From positions 1 to 64,000 of the forward strand of contig CAMYLR010000031.1 in the NCBI GenBank assembly GCA_947259315.1: a stretch of 64,000 bases of DNA. Direction: 5' to 3'. Position numbers and translations under genes: made by a program. Below are positions 7,264 through 17,100 of this stretch, in pieces (positions within the stretch are counted from its first letter, which is position 1; the number at the start of each line of letters is the position of its first letter). The notes under the pieces were generated by a model. The model was not told the DNA's origin, did no database searches, and saw only the letters and a list, made by a program, of their open reading frames with translations. Source of the DNA: an uncultured Gemmatimonadales bacterium. GTDB taxonomy: Bacteria; Gemmatimonadota; Gemmatimonadetes; JACCXV01; JAHWKZ01.

Positions 7264-7767
7264 CTAGTCGCTCTCAGTCCGGTGGTAGGAGGCCTTTCCG
7301 AACGGACGCCACCCATCGCTCCCGAGGACCTCGTCGACGACCTCGAGGGAGTCCTCTCCCACCACGCGATAAGTCGTCCGACCCTGTTCTGTTTCCGCGA
7401 ACCACTGAGTGACGAGCGTCGAGTCGGTTGCGGTGGCTTTGAGCTCGAGGATCTCTCCGCGCGTGTCGAACCAGTTACCGTATAGAGAATCGGAGTCGGT
7501 GACGCGGTAGTGGGCCATCGCTTGCAACACGGTGCGTGCTTGGCCGTTCTCGATAAGCCGGTTCTCGAACGTCAGACGGACGAAACGTTGGTCGAGCTCC
7601 CACTCCCACACCATCGAGAACGTGGCCGGTTGACCGAACAGTTCACCCTCGCCCTCCCATTGACCAATGAGGCGAGGGATGACCTCGGGAACGACGGGTA
7701 CGGAGCGGCTGACGTCCGACGGCAGCAACAAGGGCAGAAACGCCACGGCGAGTACGAGTCTAAACAC
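7264..7767 (-). CDS. Secreted DUF1579-like hypothetical protein
   Basis: A 167-residue protein with a short signal peptide (MFRLVLAVAFLPLLLPSDVS). The mature part resembles lipocalin-like/DUF1579-type proteins: LIGQWEGEGELFGQPATFSMVWEWELDQRFVRLTF, then ARTVLQAMAHYRV..DSLYGNWFDTRGEIL and ATDSTLVTQWF. Such proteins form small beta barrels of unknown function. It is immediately downstream of the sigma-factor gene (11-base gap), so may be in the same transcript. Family assignment is tentative. Confidence 0.65.
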   Translation of the reverse strand: MFRLVLAVAFLPLLLPSDVSRSVPVVPEVIPRLIGQWEGEGELFGQPATFSMVWEWELDQRFVRLTFENRLIENGQARTVLQAMAHYRVTDSDSLYGNWFDTRGEILELKATATDSTLVTQWFAETEQGRTTYRVVGEDSLEVVDEVLGSDGWRPFGKASYHRTESD

Positions 7768-7778
7768 GTTATCCTCTA

Positions 7779-9068
7779 TTAGTAGACGTTTGAAGGAACG
7801 CGAAATCGACGCCGCTCGAGGTATCGCCGAACAGGTCCGTTTGGAGCGAGCGCGATCGCCTTCGACAGCGCCGCGTTGGCTTCCTCTTTTCGGTCCAACC
7901 GAGACAGCAAATCGCCCTCGATGGCGAACAGATGATAATACGTCTGGAGAGCGGGCTCATCGCGGAGTTGTCGAAGGGCGTCCATGCCCGCCTCGGCACC
8001 CTCCACCTTGGTGAGCGCGACGACGCGGTTGAGCGCTACGACCGGTGAAGGATCAAGCACGAGCAGCTGGTCGTACCGATCCAAGATCCTAACCCAGTCA
8101 GTCGTCTCGAAGTTCTCGGCCAACGCGTGATAGCTAGCGATCTCGGCCTGCAGATGATAGGCCGTGATCTCGTCGCCGCGGGCGGCCAATCGGAAATGCT
8201 CGAGAGCTCGCCGCAACAGCATGCGATCCCAGAGTGAGCGATCCTGTTCGTCGAGCAACAGGAGTTCATCTTCGGCGTCAACGCGCGCGGGCAATCGCGC
8301 AGCCTGAAACAGGAACAATGCCGCCAGGGCGTGGACCCGCGGGCCACCGACCACCGGGTGCATCGCTACTAGCTCGGCCAGACGGATCGCTTCGTCGCAA
8401 AGGTCAGCGCGCACCAGATCGTCCCCAGCCGACGTGCTGTACCCCTCGTTGAACATGAGGTACAGGACCTCCAACACCGAATCGATGTGCGTCGGCAGCT
8501 CGTCCGAGGCCGGTATCGCGAGCTGGATTTCATTGTCGCGTAGCGTCCGTTTCGCACGCACCAACCGCTGAGCGATTGTCGGTTTGGTCTTCAGGAACGC
8601 GCGCGCGATCTCGTCGACACTGAATCCGCCGACCGTCTTCAACGTCAGTGCGACTTGGGCGTCGCGCGACAGCGCCGGGTGACAACAGGCGAACATCATG
8701 CGCAGCCGATCATCGTCGAGCTCGTCAGAAAAGAACACCAGCCCCGCATCGACCGATGGCAGGATCGAGCGTTCCAGCTCGTCCCGCTTCTCTCTCCACC
8801 GCCCCTGCCTTCGCAGGACGTCGACGGCGCGGTTCTTTGCCACCCGAAGAACCCAGGCCGTCGGGTTGTCTGGCACTCCGGAATAGGGCCACTTCCGGAG
8901 CGCCTGGAGTAACGCATCCTGCACCACGTCATCGACGAGATCGAGGTTTTCGATCCCGAGGATCCTGGTCAGCGTCGCCGTTAACTGGCCGGCGCGGCGC
9001 CGAAACAGGAGGTCGATCGAACCGCGGACATCTTGGGGCGACTTCCGTGGCAGCTCGCCTTTACTCAA
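7779..9068 (-). CDS. ECF42-type RNA polymerase sigma factor with C-terminal extension
   Basis: Region 2 (DDVVQDALLQALRKWPYSGVPDNPTAWVLRVAKNRAVDVLRRQ) and region 4 (LKTVGGFSVDEIARAFLKTKPTIAQRLVRAKRTL) occupy the first 190 residues, followed by about 240 residues of helical, TPR-like extension (YLMFNEGYSTSAGDDLVRADLCDEAIRLAELV, VALNRVVALTKVEGAEAGMDAL). This architecture beside a DGPF protein marks the ECF42 group. Start chosen as TTG 9068: it overlaps the DGPF gene stop as TTGA, giving 429 residues. ECF42 factors lack a classical anti-sigma factor and transcribe their own DGPF operon; a matching promoter lies at 9463-9489. Confidence 0.85.
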   Translation of the reverse strand: MSKGELPRKSPQDVRGSIDLLFRRRAGQLTATLTRILGIENLDLVDDVVQDALLQALRKWPYSGVPDNPTAWVLRVAKNRAVDVLRRQGRWREKRDELERSILPSVDAGLVFFSDELDDDRLRMMFACCHPALSRDAQVALTLKTVGGFSVDEIARAFLKTKPTIAQRLVRAKRTLRDNEIQLAIPASDELPTHIDSVLEVLYLMFNEGYSTSAGDDLVRADLCDEAIRLAELVAMHPVVGGPRVHALAALFLFQAARLPARVDAEDELLLLDEQDRSLWDRMLLRRALEHFRLAARGDEITAYHLQAEIASYHALAENFETTDWVRILDRYDQLLVLDPSPVVALNRVVALTKVEGAEAGMDALRQLRDEPALQTYYHLFAIEGDLLSRLDRKEEANAALSKAIALAPNGPVRRYLERRRFRVPSNVY

Positions 9069-9421
9069 TCGTGAATCGGGTCGATCTCGCGTAACTCGAT
9101 CCGTCCGCCGTAGCGAAGGTGCGGGCAACCACGTGAGATCTCAACCGCTTCATCGTAATCGGCGGCTTTGATCATGAAGTACCCGCCGATCACTTCTTTG
9201 GCTTCGCTAAACGGACCGTCGACTACACGGACGTCACCGTTGTCACCCGTTAGCCAGCGTCCACCTTCGTCGCGCAGCTTGTTGCCACCGGCCAGCCTAC
9301 CCTCGCCGGCGATCCGTTCGCGCCACGCCCCGTACTCGCCGATCACGTTCTGGATCTCCTGGGGTGACAGCTGGGCGAACCCCTGTGGGTTTTCGTGCAG
9401 CAAGAGCATGAATTCGGCCAT
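9065..9421 (-). CDS. YCII/DGPF domain protein
   Basis: A 118-residue cytosolic protein with the YCII-related fold: AEFMLLLHENPQG, WRERIAGEGRLAGG, then the diagnostic DGPF motif (VVDGPFSEAKEVIGGYFMI) and C-terminal YGGRIELREIDPI. Start ATG 9421 has AAGGAG eight bases upstream; an in-frame upstream TTG is ignored. It overlaps the sigma factor gene by four bases. DGPF proteins are the usual partner and target of ECF42 sigma factors; their chemistry is unknown, though the YCII relative is a chloro-muconolactone lyase-like fold. Confidence 0.87.
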   Translation of the reverse strand: MAEFMLLLHENPQGFAQLSPQEIQNVIGEYGAWRERIAGEGRLAGGNKLRDEGGRWLTGDNGDVRVVDGPFSEAKEVIGGYFMIKAADYDEAVEISRGCPHLRYGGRIELREIDPIHD

Positions 9422-9462
9422 CGTCGTCTCCTTGGGTTGGGTTTCTCGATTCCTATATCCAA

Positions 9463-9489
9463 GACGAATCAGGTCGCGATCAATCGACA
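9463..9489 (-). promoter_or_regulatory. Candidate ECF42 promoter for the DGPF-sigma operon
   Basis: On the minus strand TGTCGA (9489-9484) and CGTC (9466-9463) are separated by 17 bases and lie 42 bases before the DGPF start codon, leaving a leader of about 34 bases that contains the ribosome site. As I recall, the ECF42 consensus is TGTCGA at -35 and CG(A/T)C at -10, so both halves match exactly. This predicts autoregulation of the operon. Confidence 0.6.
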
Positions 9490-9552
9490 TCTAATCAATC
9501 AACCATCCACCGGTCAGCAATCTACTTCGGTGATCTGGCGGCCCGACCCGCG

Positions 9553-10038
9553 ATGGCCGAGGTTGGAACCGATATGGGAGCCCTGCGAAAGACCCTTTTC
9601 ATGATCGAGCTTCTGCTCGGCCCAGGCCTAGCAACGTTTCTGCTCCTTCCGATCGCCATGATCGGTTTTCTGGCGTTCGGGCTCTCGCTGACCGGCATGT
9701 TCATGCCCGGCAGTGACTTGCCAAGCTTCATGTTCGGCGTGTTCCTGCTGCCGTTCTTCTTGATGGCGATGGGTGGGTTGCTCGGCCTTCCCGGTCTCTG
9801 GGCGGCGGTTCTGAGCAGTGGACCGACCCCCGAGCGTCAACGCAAGTTGTTGCTGGGGTCGTTGGTTCTGGGCGTCCTCTCGGCCGGAACGTTCTTGACG
9901 CTCATGGTCTGGGGGTCGATCGAGGGCGGCATGGGTGACTTGCCGGGTACTTTATGGCTAGGTCTCGGTTTCTTGTTCCCGGTTCTGATCGGGCTGCGAC
10001 ACATCGTGCGCTTGTTGTTCGCTGGCCGAGGCACCTGA
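9553..10038 (+). CDS. Membrane protein, four predicted helices
   Basis: A 161-residue hydrophobic protein with helices at about 14-42, 50-78, 92-115 and 122-150; the third begins after a basic/polar loop (SGPTPERQRKLLLGS). No family motif is recognised. ATG 9553 is the longest choice; ATG 9574 is equally possible. It precedes the second cyclase gene by 12 bases and is probably co-transcribed with it, paralleling the first cyclase locus, where small membrane proteins also sit next to the cyclase. Confidence 0.7.
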   Translation: MAEVGTDMGALRKTLFMIELLLGPGLATFLLLPIAMIGFLAFGLSLTGMFMPGSDLPSFMFGVFLLPFFLMAMGGLLGLPGLWAAVLSSGPTPERQRKLLLGSLVLGVLSAGTFLTLMVWGSIEGGMGDLPGTLWLGLGFLFPVLIGLRHIVRLLFAGRGT

Positions 10039-10050
10039 GGTTCGCCATCG

Positions 10051-12123
10051 ATGGATACTCATCAGCACCGCCTGACCGCACTCTGGTTCGCCGACATCGT
10101 CGGGTATAGCGAGCTCGCCGATAAGGACGAGGGCCAAGCCCTGCGTCTGGTCGACGTGCTCCAGACGATCGCTCACTCGACCGCCGAACGATTCGAAGGT
10201 CGAGTCGTGAAGTTTCTGGGCGACGGCGTCCTGGCGGAGTTCTCGAGCACCGAATCTGCGGTTCGGGCCGCGGTGGCACTCCAACACAACTATCACGAAC
10301 GCATTGAGTCCGCGACCGGTGAGGTGCGGCCGCTGCGGGTCGGCGTGCATGTCGGAGACGTTGTCGCGGAGCCCGACGGCGATGTGTACGGCGACGGGGT
10401 AAACGTGGCTGCACGGTTGCAACACGAGGCCGAGGCGGGGCAAGTCGTGGTCAGCGAGGACGTGTGGCGACAGTTGCGACAACGGCCGGAGATCGGGTTT
10501 ACGCTGCTGGGCGAGCGTACGCTTAAGGGTATCGCCAGACCGGTCGTCGTGTACGCAGTCGATGTCGAGTTAACCGCGGCGGAGTTGTCGGGTCGTCCCC
10601 CCGCCGCCCACGCTCACGAGCATCGCAGCCGCAATCTGGCGCTGCTTGGGACCGGCATGCTGATCGCTATCGTCGTTTTGGGTTTGGCCACCGGTTACCT
10701 CGGGCGCGACGGCGAACCCGGCACCCAGCCAACCGCCGCCGACGCCACGGGCGAGGAATTCTATCGATCGGTCGCCGTCTTGCCGTTCGTGAATCTGAGC
10801 CGCGGTGAGGCGGAAAACTATTTCGGTGATGGTGTGACCGAGGATCTGATCGCACGCTTGGCCAAAGTCCCACGCCTCAAGGTGATCAGCCGAACCTCGG
10901 TCATGCAGTACAAGGACACCGACAAAAACCTGCGGCAGATCGGCGCGGAGTTGGGCGCGACAGCGATTCTCGAGGGCAGCGTGCGTCATTCAGGCGACGA
11001 GGTTCGGATCGTGGCCCAGTTGATCGACGTCGAAACCGACACCCACCTTTGGGCCGAGACATACGATCGTGGGATGGCCGATATCTTCGACATTCAGAGC
11101 GATGTCGCCGAGCAGATCGCGACCGCGCTCGAAGCGACGATCAGCGTCGCCCAGCACGACATGATGGTAGCCGCGCCCACCGACGATCTAGAAGCGTACC
11201 AGCTCTACTTGCAAGGACGGTTCTTCTGGAATAAGCGCACGGCCGACGATTTTGCACGCGCGATCGAACTGTACGAGCGGGCGATCGAGCGCGACCCCGA
11301 GTTCGCACTAGCCTACGCGGGGTTGGCGGAGACGTTCGTCATCCTACCCCACTACTCTGACGTGACGGCCAACGAGGCGAACTCAAGGGCACGAGCGGTG
11401 GCCACAAGAGCGCTGGAGTTGGACGCGAAACTGGGCGAGGCTCACGCCGCGCTGGCGCACGTGGATTGGCACCAACTTGAGTGGGAGGCCGGCGAGCAGG
11501 GGTTCCTGCGGGCGATCGAGTTGAGCCCCGGAAACGCCACCGTCCATCAGTGGTACGCCGACTATCTGGCGTCAATGGCGAGGTTTGACGAAGCCCGTGC
11601 TCGCATGAACCACGCTCACGCGCTCGATCCCTTGTCCAACATCATCAACACCGAACTTGGGTGGCTGTCGTTTTTTGAGCGCCGCTACGATGAGGCGATT
11701 GAGCAATTCGAGAAAGTGATCGCCTTCGATCCCGAGTTCCCGCAAGTGTATCTGTACCTCGGTTGGGCGTACGAGCTCACCGATCGGTATCCGGAGGCGA
11801 TTGAAGCGTACCGAACAATGGCTCGCGTGCAGGGACGCGACCCGAACGCGCTCGATGGGTTTGACGCCGCATGGCGCGAAGGGGGCGAACGCGGGTACTG
11901 GAAGGCACGGAAGGAGTTCGCCGACCGGCCGGGCGGCCCGTTTATGTCCCGCGCGTCGACCCGCGCGATGTTGGGCGATGTGGATGGAGCGTTCGAGGCC
12001 ATTGACCAGATGTACGCTGAGCGGGAGATCGACATGGTCTACTCGAAGGTAACTCCATACTGGGAACCGTTGCGTTCCGATCCGCGATACGCGGAGCTGC
12101 TCGAGAAGATGGGGTTGGACTGA
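10051..12123 (+). CDS. Class III cyclase fused to TolB-like domain and TPR repeats
   Basis: Residues 5-170 are a class III cyclase domain with metal Asp15 (WFADIVGYS) and Asp58 (KFLGDGVLAEF) plus GVHVGDV..GDVYGDGVNVAARLQ. A transmembrane helix lies at about 196-215. A TolB-N/FlgO-like domain follows (about 243-345: SVAVLPFVNLS, DGVTEDLIARL, VISRTSVMQYK, AILEGSVR, THLWAETYDR), then TPR repeats from about 390 to 680 (e.g. AIELYERAIERDPEFALAYA). This is a 690-residue signalling protein whose periplasmic module may gate cytosolic cyclic nucleotide synthesis. Paralogous to 42534-44837 over its full length and to 4349-5542 in the cyclase domain. Confidence 0.88.
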   Translation: MDTHQHRLTALWFADIVGYSELADKDEGQALRLVDVLQTIAHSTAERFEGRVVKFLGDGVLAEFSSTESAVRAAVALQHNYHERIESATGEVRPLRVGVHVGDVVAEPDGDVYGDGVNVAARLQHEAEAGQVVVSEDVWRQLRQRPEIGFTLLGERTLKGIARPVVVYAVDVELTAAELSGRPPAAHAHEHRSRNLALLGTGMLIAIVVLGLATGYLGRDGEPGTQPTAADATGEEFYRSVAVLPFVNLSRGEAENYFGDGVTEDLIARLAKVPRLKVISRTSVMQYKDTDKNLRQIGAELGATAILEGSVRHSGDEVRIVAQLIDVETDTHLWAETYDRGMADIFDIQSDVAEQIATALEATISVAQHDMMVAAPTDDLEAYQLYLQGRFFWNKRTADDFARAIELYERAIERDPEFALAYAGLAETFVILPHYSDVTANEANSRARAVATRALELDAKLGEAHAALAHVDWHQLEWEAGEQGFLRAIELSPGNATVHQWYADYLASMARFDEARARMNHAHALDPLSNIINTELGWLSFFERRYDEAIEQFEKVIAFDPEFPQVYLYLGWAYELTDRYPEAIEAYRTMARVQGRDPNALDGFDAAWREGGERGYWKARKEFADRPGGPFMSRASTRAMLGDVDGAFEAIDQMYAEREIDMVYSKVTPYWEPLRSDPRYAELLEKMGLD

Positions 12124-12197
12124 GCGCGAGCACAAGGACCTATCCGGGGGATCACATCATCCCCGACCCGCTCCTCCAATCGACCTACTCCATAGAA

Positions 12198-12737
12198 ATG
12201 GACGCTGACCCAGCGGCAATTTGGCCGTGGCTCGTGCAAATGGGTTATCACCGCGCGGGATGGTATATCGACGCGTGGTGGGACAAGGTGATCCAGCAGT
12301 ATTTCTGGCCTCGAGTCGTGCCCAAGTCAGCCCGCGGCGAGTATCGTCCACCCGCCGATCGGATCGAACCCAACCTACAGAGCCTGGCGGTCGGAGATAT
12401 CGTCCCCGACGGACCGCCGGATTCAGCCTATTACAGAGTCGTGGAGATGGAGAGCGAACACCACTTGTTGTTGCACTCGACCTCACACTTTCAGTACATG
12501 CTGCCGCCTTTCGCGACCGGGACCCGATTCGAGCCACACGGCGAGTTCAGCTGGGTGTTCGTCCTCGACCGGATCGCTGACGGCGTAACGCGACTCACGA
12601 TCCGCTTCCGTGGGGCTGGAGGTCCGCGGCCGGTGGTGATGCTGTTCAAACCAGTAATCTTGATCGCCGATCGTCTTCATGTGCGTCAGATGTTAAAGGG
12701 GACAAGACGTCGGGTGGAGGGATACGCGCTCGGATGA
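12198..12737 (+). CDS. SRPBCC-like polyketide cyclase/START-fold protein
   Basis: The sequence has the START/SRPBCC pattern: MDADPAAIWPWLVQMGYHRAGWYIDAWWD, LAVGDIVPDGP, YRVVEMESEHHLLLHS, WVFVLDRIADGVTRLTIRFRG and a C-terminal RRVEGYA helix. ATG 12198 is the first conventional start, but the frame stays open upstream to about 12120 and the extra residues (TRTYPGDHIIPDPLLQSTYS) also look like family sequence, so translation may begin at a non-standard codon (CTG 12120) or the 5' end is damaged. Such proteins bind hydrophobic ligands. It follows the cyclase gene closely. Confidence 0.72.
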   Translation: MDADPAAIWPWLVQMGYHRAGWYIDAWWDKVIQQYFWPRVVPKSARGEYRPPADRIEPNLQSLAVGDIVPDGPPDSAYYRVVEMESEHHLLLHSTSHFQYMLPPFATGTRFEPHGEFSWVFVLDRIADGVTRLTIRFRGAGGPRPVVMLFKPVILIADRLHVRQMLKGTRRRVEGYALG

Positions 12738-12771
12738 CGATCAAGCGAACCGCTGGTCGTTGATTCCCGGC

Positions 12772-13164
12772 TCACACCGGCGCGAAGACGAAGCGCCGCT
12801 GGAGCCGGAAGTTTGCGATCGTCACCGCACCCAGGACCGCGATCCAGGTCGGCGTCGCCGGCCATCCGAGAAGGTCGACGCCGACGCCGAGAGCCGTCGA
12901 ACTCACGCCCAGCAACGCAAGCTGGACCCCGCCGAAGCGGGCGAAGGAATCGGCGACCGGCGTCGAGGAGCGGAAGGTCCAGCTCCGGTTCCAGGCAAAG
13001 CTCCAGGCGATTCCGGCGCTGTAGGCGAGCGCCTGCGCGATCGTCGCACGCGCTACGAAGCCGTCGAACAACCCCAGACAGAGCCGGAAGACGGTGAAGC
13101 TCAGCAGCGTGTTGCTCGCGCCGACCAGGAGGAAGCGGGCGATTTCTCCCTGGGAGCGGCTCAT
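12772..13164 (-). CDS. GtrA-like flippase family membrane protein
   Basis: A 130-residue protein with four transmembrane helices and the GtrA pattern: FLLVGASNTLLSF near the start, then AQALAYSAGIAWSFAWNRSWTFRS (the conserved N+WTF block), LALLGVSSTALGV, and ANFRLQRRFVF at the end. GtrA proteins are proposed to flip polyprenyl-phosphate-linked sugars across the inner membrane. Start ATG 13164 overlaps the GtrB-like gene stop (ATGA). It is the last gene of a four-gene minus-strand unit with the polyserine lipoprotein, the giant GT-C-like protein and the glycosyltransferase. Confidence 0.85.
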   Translation of the reverse strand: MSRSQGEIARFLLVGASNTLLSFTVFRLCLGLFDGFVARATIAQALAYSAGIAWSFAWNRSWTFRSSTPVADSFARFGGVQLALLGVSSTALGVGVDLLGWPATPTWIAVLGAVTIANFRLQRRFVFAPV

Positions 13165-14141
13165 CCCGCTTCCAGGTGCCAGGCGGCGCGTGCCGCGCCC
13201 CCGGTCTCGCGCCCGACGACGTAGAGCGGTCGGTTCCGGACCGCTTCGTGGACGCTCGCAAGGTAGGTACCGAGGATACCGAGCAGGAGGAAGAGGATTC
13301 CGAACATGAACGACACCACCGTCAGCACCGACGCCCAGCCCGGAACTGTCTCGCCGCGCGCGTATTGGACCACGATGTAACCGATCTCGGCGAAGGCGAA
13401 GACACCGGTCGCCGCCGCCGCCCAAGTGCCGAGACGCAGCGGCAACGTGGTGAACGACACCAGGCCCCGGACCGAGAGTCGGATCATTTTGCCGAGCGTG
13501 AACTTCGAGCGTCCCGCGTGTCGGGGACGCGCCCTGTAGGCGATCGTCGCGCTTGGCGCGCCCAGCCAGTGGATCATCCCACGTAGGAAGGGCTCGGGGT
13601 CGCGGAGACGGAGCAGCGTCTCGAGGACCGCAGCGTCGACAAGGCGAAAGTCCGAGGTTCCCGGGGGCACGTCGAATCCGGCGAGCTTCGAGAAGACCCA
13701 GTAGAAGCCGCGCGACGTCAGCCGCTTGAGTAGCCCAGTGTCATCGGCGTCGAGGCGACTGGTGTGGACGACCTTGGCGCCGTTCCTCCAAGCCTCGAGC
13801 AGACGGGGGATCAGCGCGGGCGGGTGCTGCAGGTCGCCGTCCATGGTGATCACGGCGCGCCCGGAGGCGTACGCGAGCCCGGCGAGGAGCGCGTGCTGGT
13901 GACCGAAGTTGCGGAGCAGCGAGATGCCGCGGACCGACGGCTGCCACCGCTCGAGCGCGGCGATCTGCTCCCAGGTCCGGTCCGAGCTGCCGTCGTCGAC
14001 CAGCACGATCTCGAAGGACGAGACCAGCGGGTGCAACACGGCGACGAGCTCGGTCACGAAGCGATTGACGTTCGCCTCTTCGTTGAACAGTGGCGCCACG
14101 ATCGAGATCTCGAGGCGTTCGCGTTTGCTAAACCCGTTCAT
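13161..14141 (-). CDS. Family 2 glycosyltransferase, GtrB/DPM-like polyprenyl-phosphate sugar synthase
   Basis: A 326-residue GT-A enzyme: SIVAPLFNEEANV, FEIVLVDDGSSDRTWE, LLRNFGHQHALLAGL, ITMDGDLQHPP (metal DxD-like), SDFRLVDAAV, RHAGRSKFTLGKM, then two C-terminal transmembrane helices (about 232-255 and 267-292). This is the organisation of GtrB/ArnC-type enzymes, which move a sugar from a nucleotide donor to undecaprenyl phosphate on the cytosolic face. Start ATG 14141 (CAGGAG upstream) lies 14 bases inside the preceding gene. Pairing with GtrA and a GT-C-like protein points to export of a lipid-linked sugar for transfer outside. Confidence 0.88.
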   Translation of the reverse strand: MNGFSKRERLEISIVAPLFNEEANVNRFVTELVAVLHPLVSSFEIVLVDDGSSDRTWEQIAALERWQPSVRGISLLRNFGHQHALLAGLAYASGRAVITMDGDLQHPPALIPRLLEAWRNGAKVVHTSRLDADDTGLLKRLTSRGFYWVFSKLAGFDVPPGTSDFRLVDAAVLETLLRLRDPEPFLRGMIHWLGAPSATIAYRARPRHAGRSKFTLGKMIRLSVRGLVSFTTLPLRLGTWAAAATGVFAFAEIGYIVVQYARGETVPGWASVLTVVSFMFGILFLLLGILGTYLASVHEAVRNRPLYVVGRETGGAARAAWHLEAG

Positions 14142-17100
14142 CGTCGTTGTCTCCTGTCTCGAGCTGTGCGATCTCGGTGAGGCGCTCGGTGGCACGGGCT
14201 GCCCATTCGGATTCCGGGAAATGTTTGGTGACGGCGCGGAAAGCGAGCCGAGCCGCGGCGCGATCGTCCGAGTTCCGGCGGCAGAGCCCGACGTGGTACC
14301 GGGCCTCGGCGTGGTAAGGCGACTCCGGGTACTCCTCGATCATCTTCTCGAACCGGTCCGCCGCCTCGCTCCATCGCTCCAACCGATAGGTGCTGAGCGC
14401 GCGATAGAAGCTGGCGTGGACTGCCGCCGAGGAGAGTGGCCCGGCGTCGATCGCCCGCCCGAGCTCCCGGGAGGCCTCCTCGAAGCGTTCCTGCTTGTAG
14501 AGCTCCAGGCCCTTCTCATAGAGCAGCGGAGGGAAGGAGTCGCCGATTCCGGCCGTTGCCGTCCACGCGATCGCCGCTGCCCCGACGAGCAGGGTGGAGC
14601 GCCAGGCGAGGCTCGCGCCGGAGTGCGCGGGCGGCTCCCCGCCTGACATGGGCGTCCGACGTCGCCGGCGCACCCCGCCGACAGCGAAGATGAGGACGAC
14701 GGCGAGGCCGAAGAGCGTGGACCCATGGCCCAGTTGCACCAGCGGCGGGTCGCCAAACTCGAGCACGACCTCGGGGCCCTTCGGAACGACGAGCATGAAG
14801 CCGGGAGAGGCGAGGTAGATCCTCTCGCCGGTGCGCGCTCGCCAGCGCGGGTGGTAAGAGACCTTTATTAGTAGGGGATGACCCGGCTGGTCGGTGCGGA
14901 TCGTGATCCGGTGCGGTTCGATCGATTCCTCGATCCCGATGGTGCCGGGGTCGAGTGGGTGACCCTCCACGCGCGCCGGAAGTCGGTCGAGCGGCGGGCC
15001 GAAGCGCGCCCGGTCCTCGGAGTCCGGGCTGCGTCGCCAGACGAGCACCGTGCGGCTCGATCCCGGACGCTTGAACCAGCGGAAGTAGGCGCTCTTCCAA
15101 TCGTCGGTACCGAGCAGGACCGGCGCGGTCTCGAGTGGCACGACGTAGCGGCCGTCACTACCGCGCACGCGATGGATCTCGTAGGGGGGAACCTCCGACT
15201 CGAGCTGGTATTGGTCGGATTTGCGCAGCGCGGTGCGAACCGCGGCGCTGCGAGCCACGACGCGGTCGACGTTGAACTGACGTAGGTGCTCGGCGGCCCG
15301 CTCGGGGTCCAAACGTGCGCAGTGGTAGTCGGGCAGCGGACACGAGGTGACCTCGGAGATCTCCGACTGCAGGTAGAAGATCTCGGGGGTCACCAGCGAG
15401 GACTGGATGTATAGACCCTCGAGTGTCGAGCGACCGGAGAACAACGGCAGCGACTCGAAAGCGCGGATCGATCCGGCCGCGTTGTGAGCCGGCGTGTGCT
15501 CGAAGACGACGCGCGGATCGGTCTCGTCCCCCGCCAGCGTGCGCTGAACCTCCGAGTACGCGTTCCACAGCGGCTTGCGCTCGAAGCCGGAGTAGTTCCA
15601 GCGCATCCACTGCGGGACGAAACCGAGGTGCGCGCCGCACCAGAGCAGCGTCACTCCCACCACGAGCCAAGTCGATGCCGGAATCGGCTGGACCCGGCGT
15701 GCGACGACGCCGAGAGCCGGCGCCGCCGCCAACGCGACGAGCAGCTGCACGGGCGGGAGGAAGCGGACGTCGACCGCACCCAGAAGCGGCGTAAGCCGAT
15801 AGAGCAGAAGGCCGGCGCAGCCGGCCCCGACCAGTGTCGCAACTCGCGCCGGGACCACGAAAGACCGCTTCGAGCTGGCCCGGAGCCGGATGAGAGTGGT
15901 GGCTGCCGCGATCATGGAAACCGCCACTAGCGGGAGGAGGATCGGCGGCAGCACCTCGGGCCAGGAAGAGATACGCCAAAGGTCTCGGTAGGGCGACGTG
16001 AACTCGGCGTAGCCGAGCAGCGGGAGGATCCAGAACCCGATCAGCGCGAAAGCCAGGCCATACATCCGCACCAGGTAGCCGATGTTGCGCCGAAATCCGG
16101 GGAGCCAGAGCAGGTGGGCGGCCGAAAACGCGCCGGCGAGTAGCAGCGCGTACGCGTGCGCGAGCGCTATCAGGGCGAGCAGGATTGCGTTGACCACCAG
16201 TAGGCGGCGCTCGACCAACCCGCGAAATGACGTGCCTAGAAAGAGGATCGCGAGCGAGAGACCGAGCGAATACGAGAACTCGCCAGCCAGCGTGCTCGGC
16301 AGGTTCCCGCCGAACACGGTGTTGGTATCGATGAGGAGAAAAGGCAGAGCGAGGACGGCCGCGATCGCCGGTGTGGGGCGCCGGAAGCCGAGCGTGCGGA
16401 AGCCAAAGTATGCGCAGAGCGGAAGCAGAAAGCTGCCGAGCAGAGTGACGAGCTTGAAGCCGACCGCGAGCCCGACCAGGGGCGCAAACACCGCCATGAC
16501 GAGAAACGGCAGCGGGAAGTAGAGCTGGAAGATCGGGTAGCCCGCAAGGTTTCCCGGCATCCAGCCGAGCAGCCGGCCCTCCGGAAGCAGTGTCTCGACC
16601 AGGTACCTGGCGGTCAGCATGTGCGAGGCCGTGTCGCCGCCGGCCGCGGTGGTCGGCGCGAGCAGCAAGTCGATCGGAACGAGGGTCGCAAGGAAAAGAA
16701 GTACCGCGGCGAGAACGCTGACATCGAGAAGCATGCCCCCGTCGTGTCCGGCTTCCGGTGTTGCGACGGTTCGGAGCCGGCGCGTCGCGATCCAACCGGC
16801 GAGGACGACCAGGAGCGCCACGAGAGCCGGACGGATGCGCTCGGCGGCGAGCGGAGGCAGCTCGAGACGGACCGTCGTGGGCACGAAATGCGCGTCCCGC
16901 GAATCGGCCGAGCGGGTCTCAACGAGTGCGAGGATCTCGTACGCGCTGCCGGGAAACCCGGAGACGTTCTCGATGCGGAACGACGCTTCCGCTCTGCCGT
17001 CGGCGTCGGGGTGCAGACGTGCCACCGAGGAGCCGACGACACCGAGCTCGGTGGGGAGAATCAGCCGAACCGTCACCGGATCGGTGATCTGTGCGATCTC

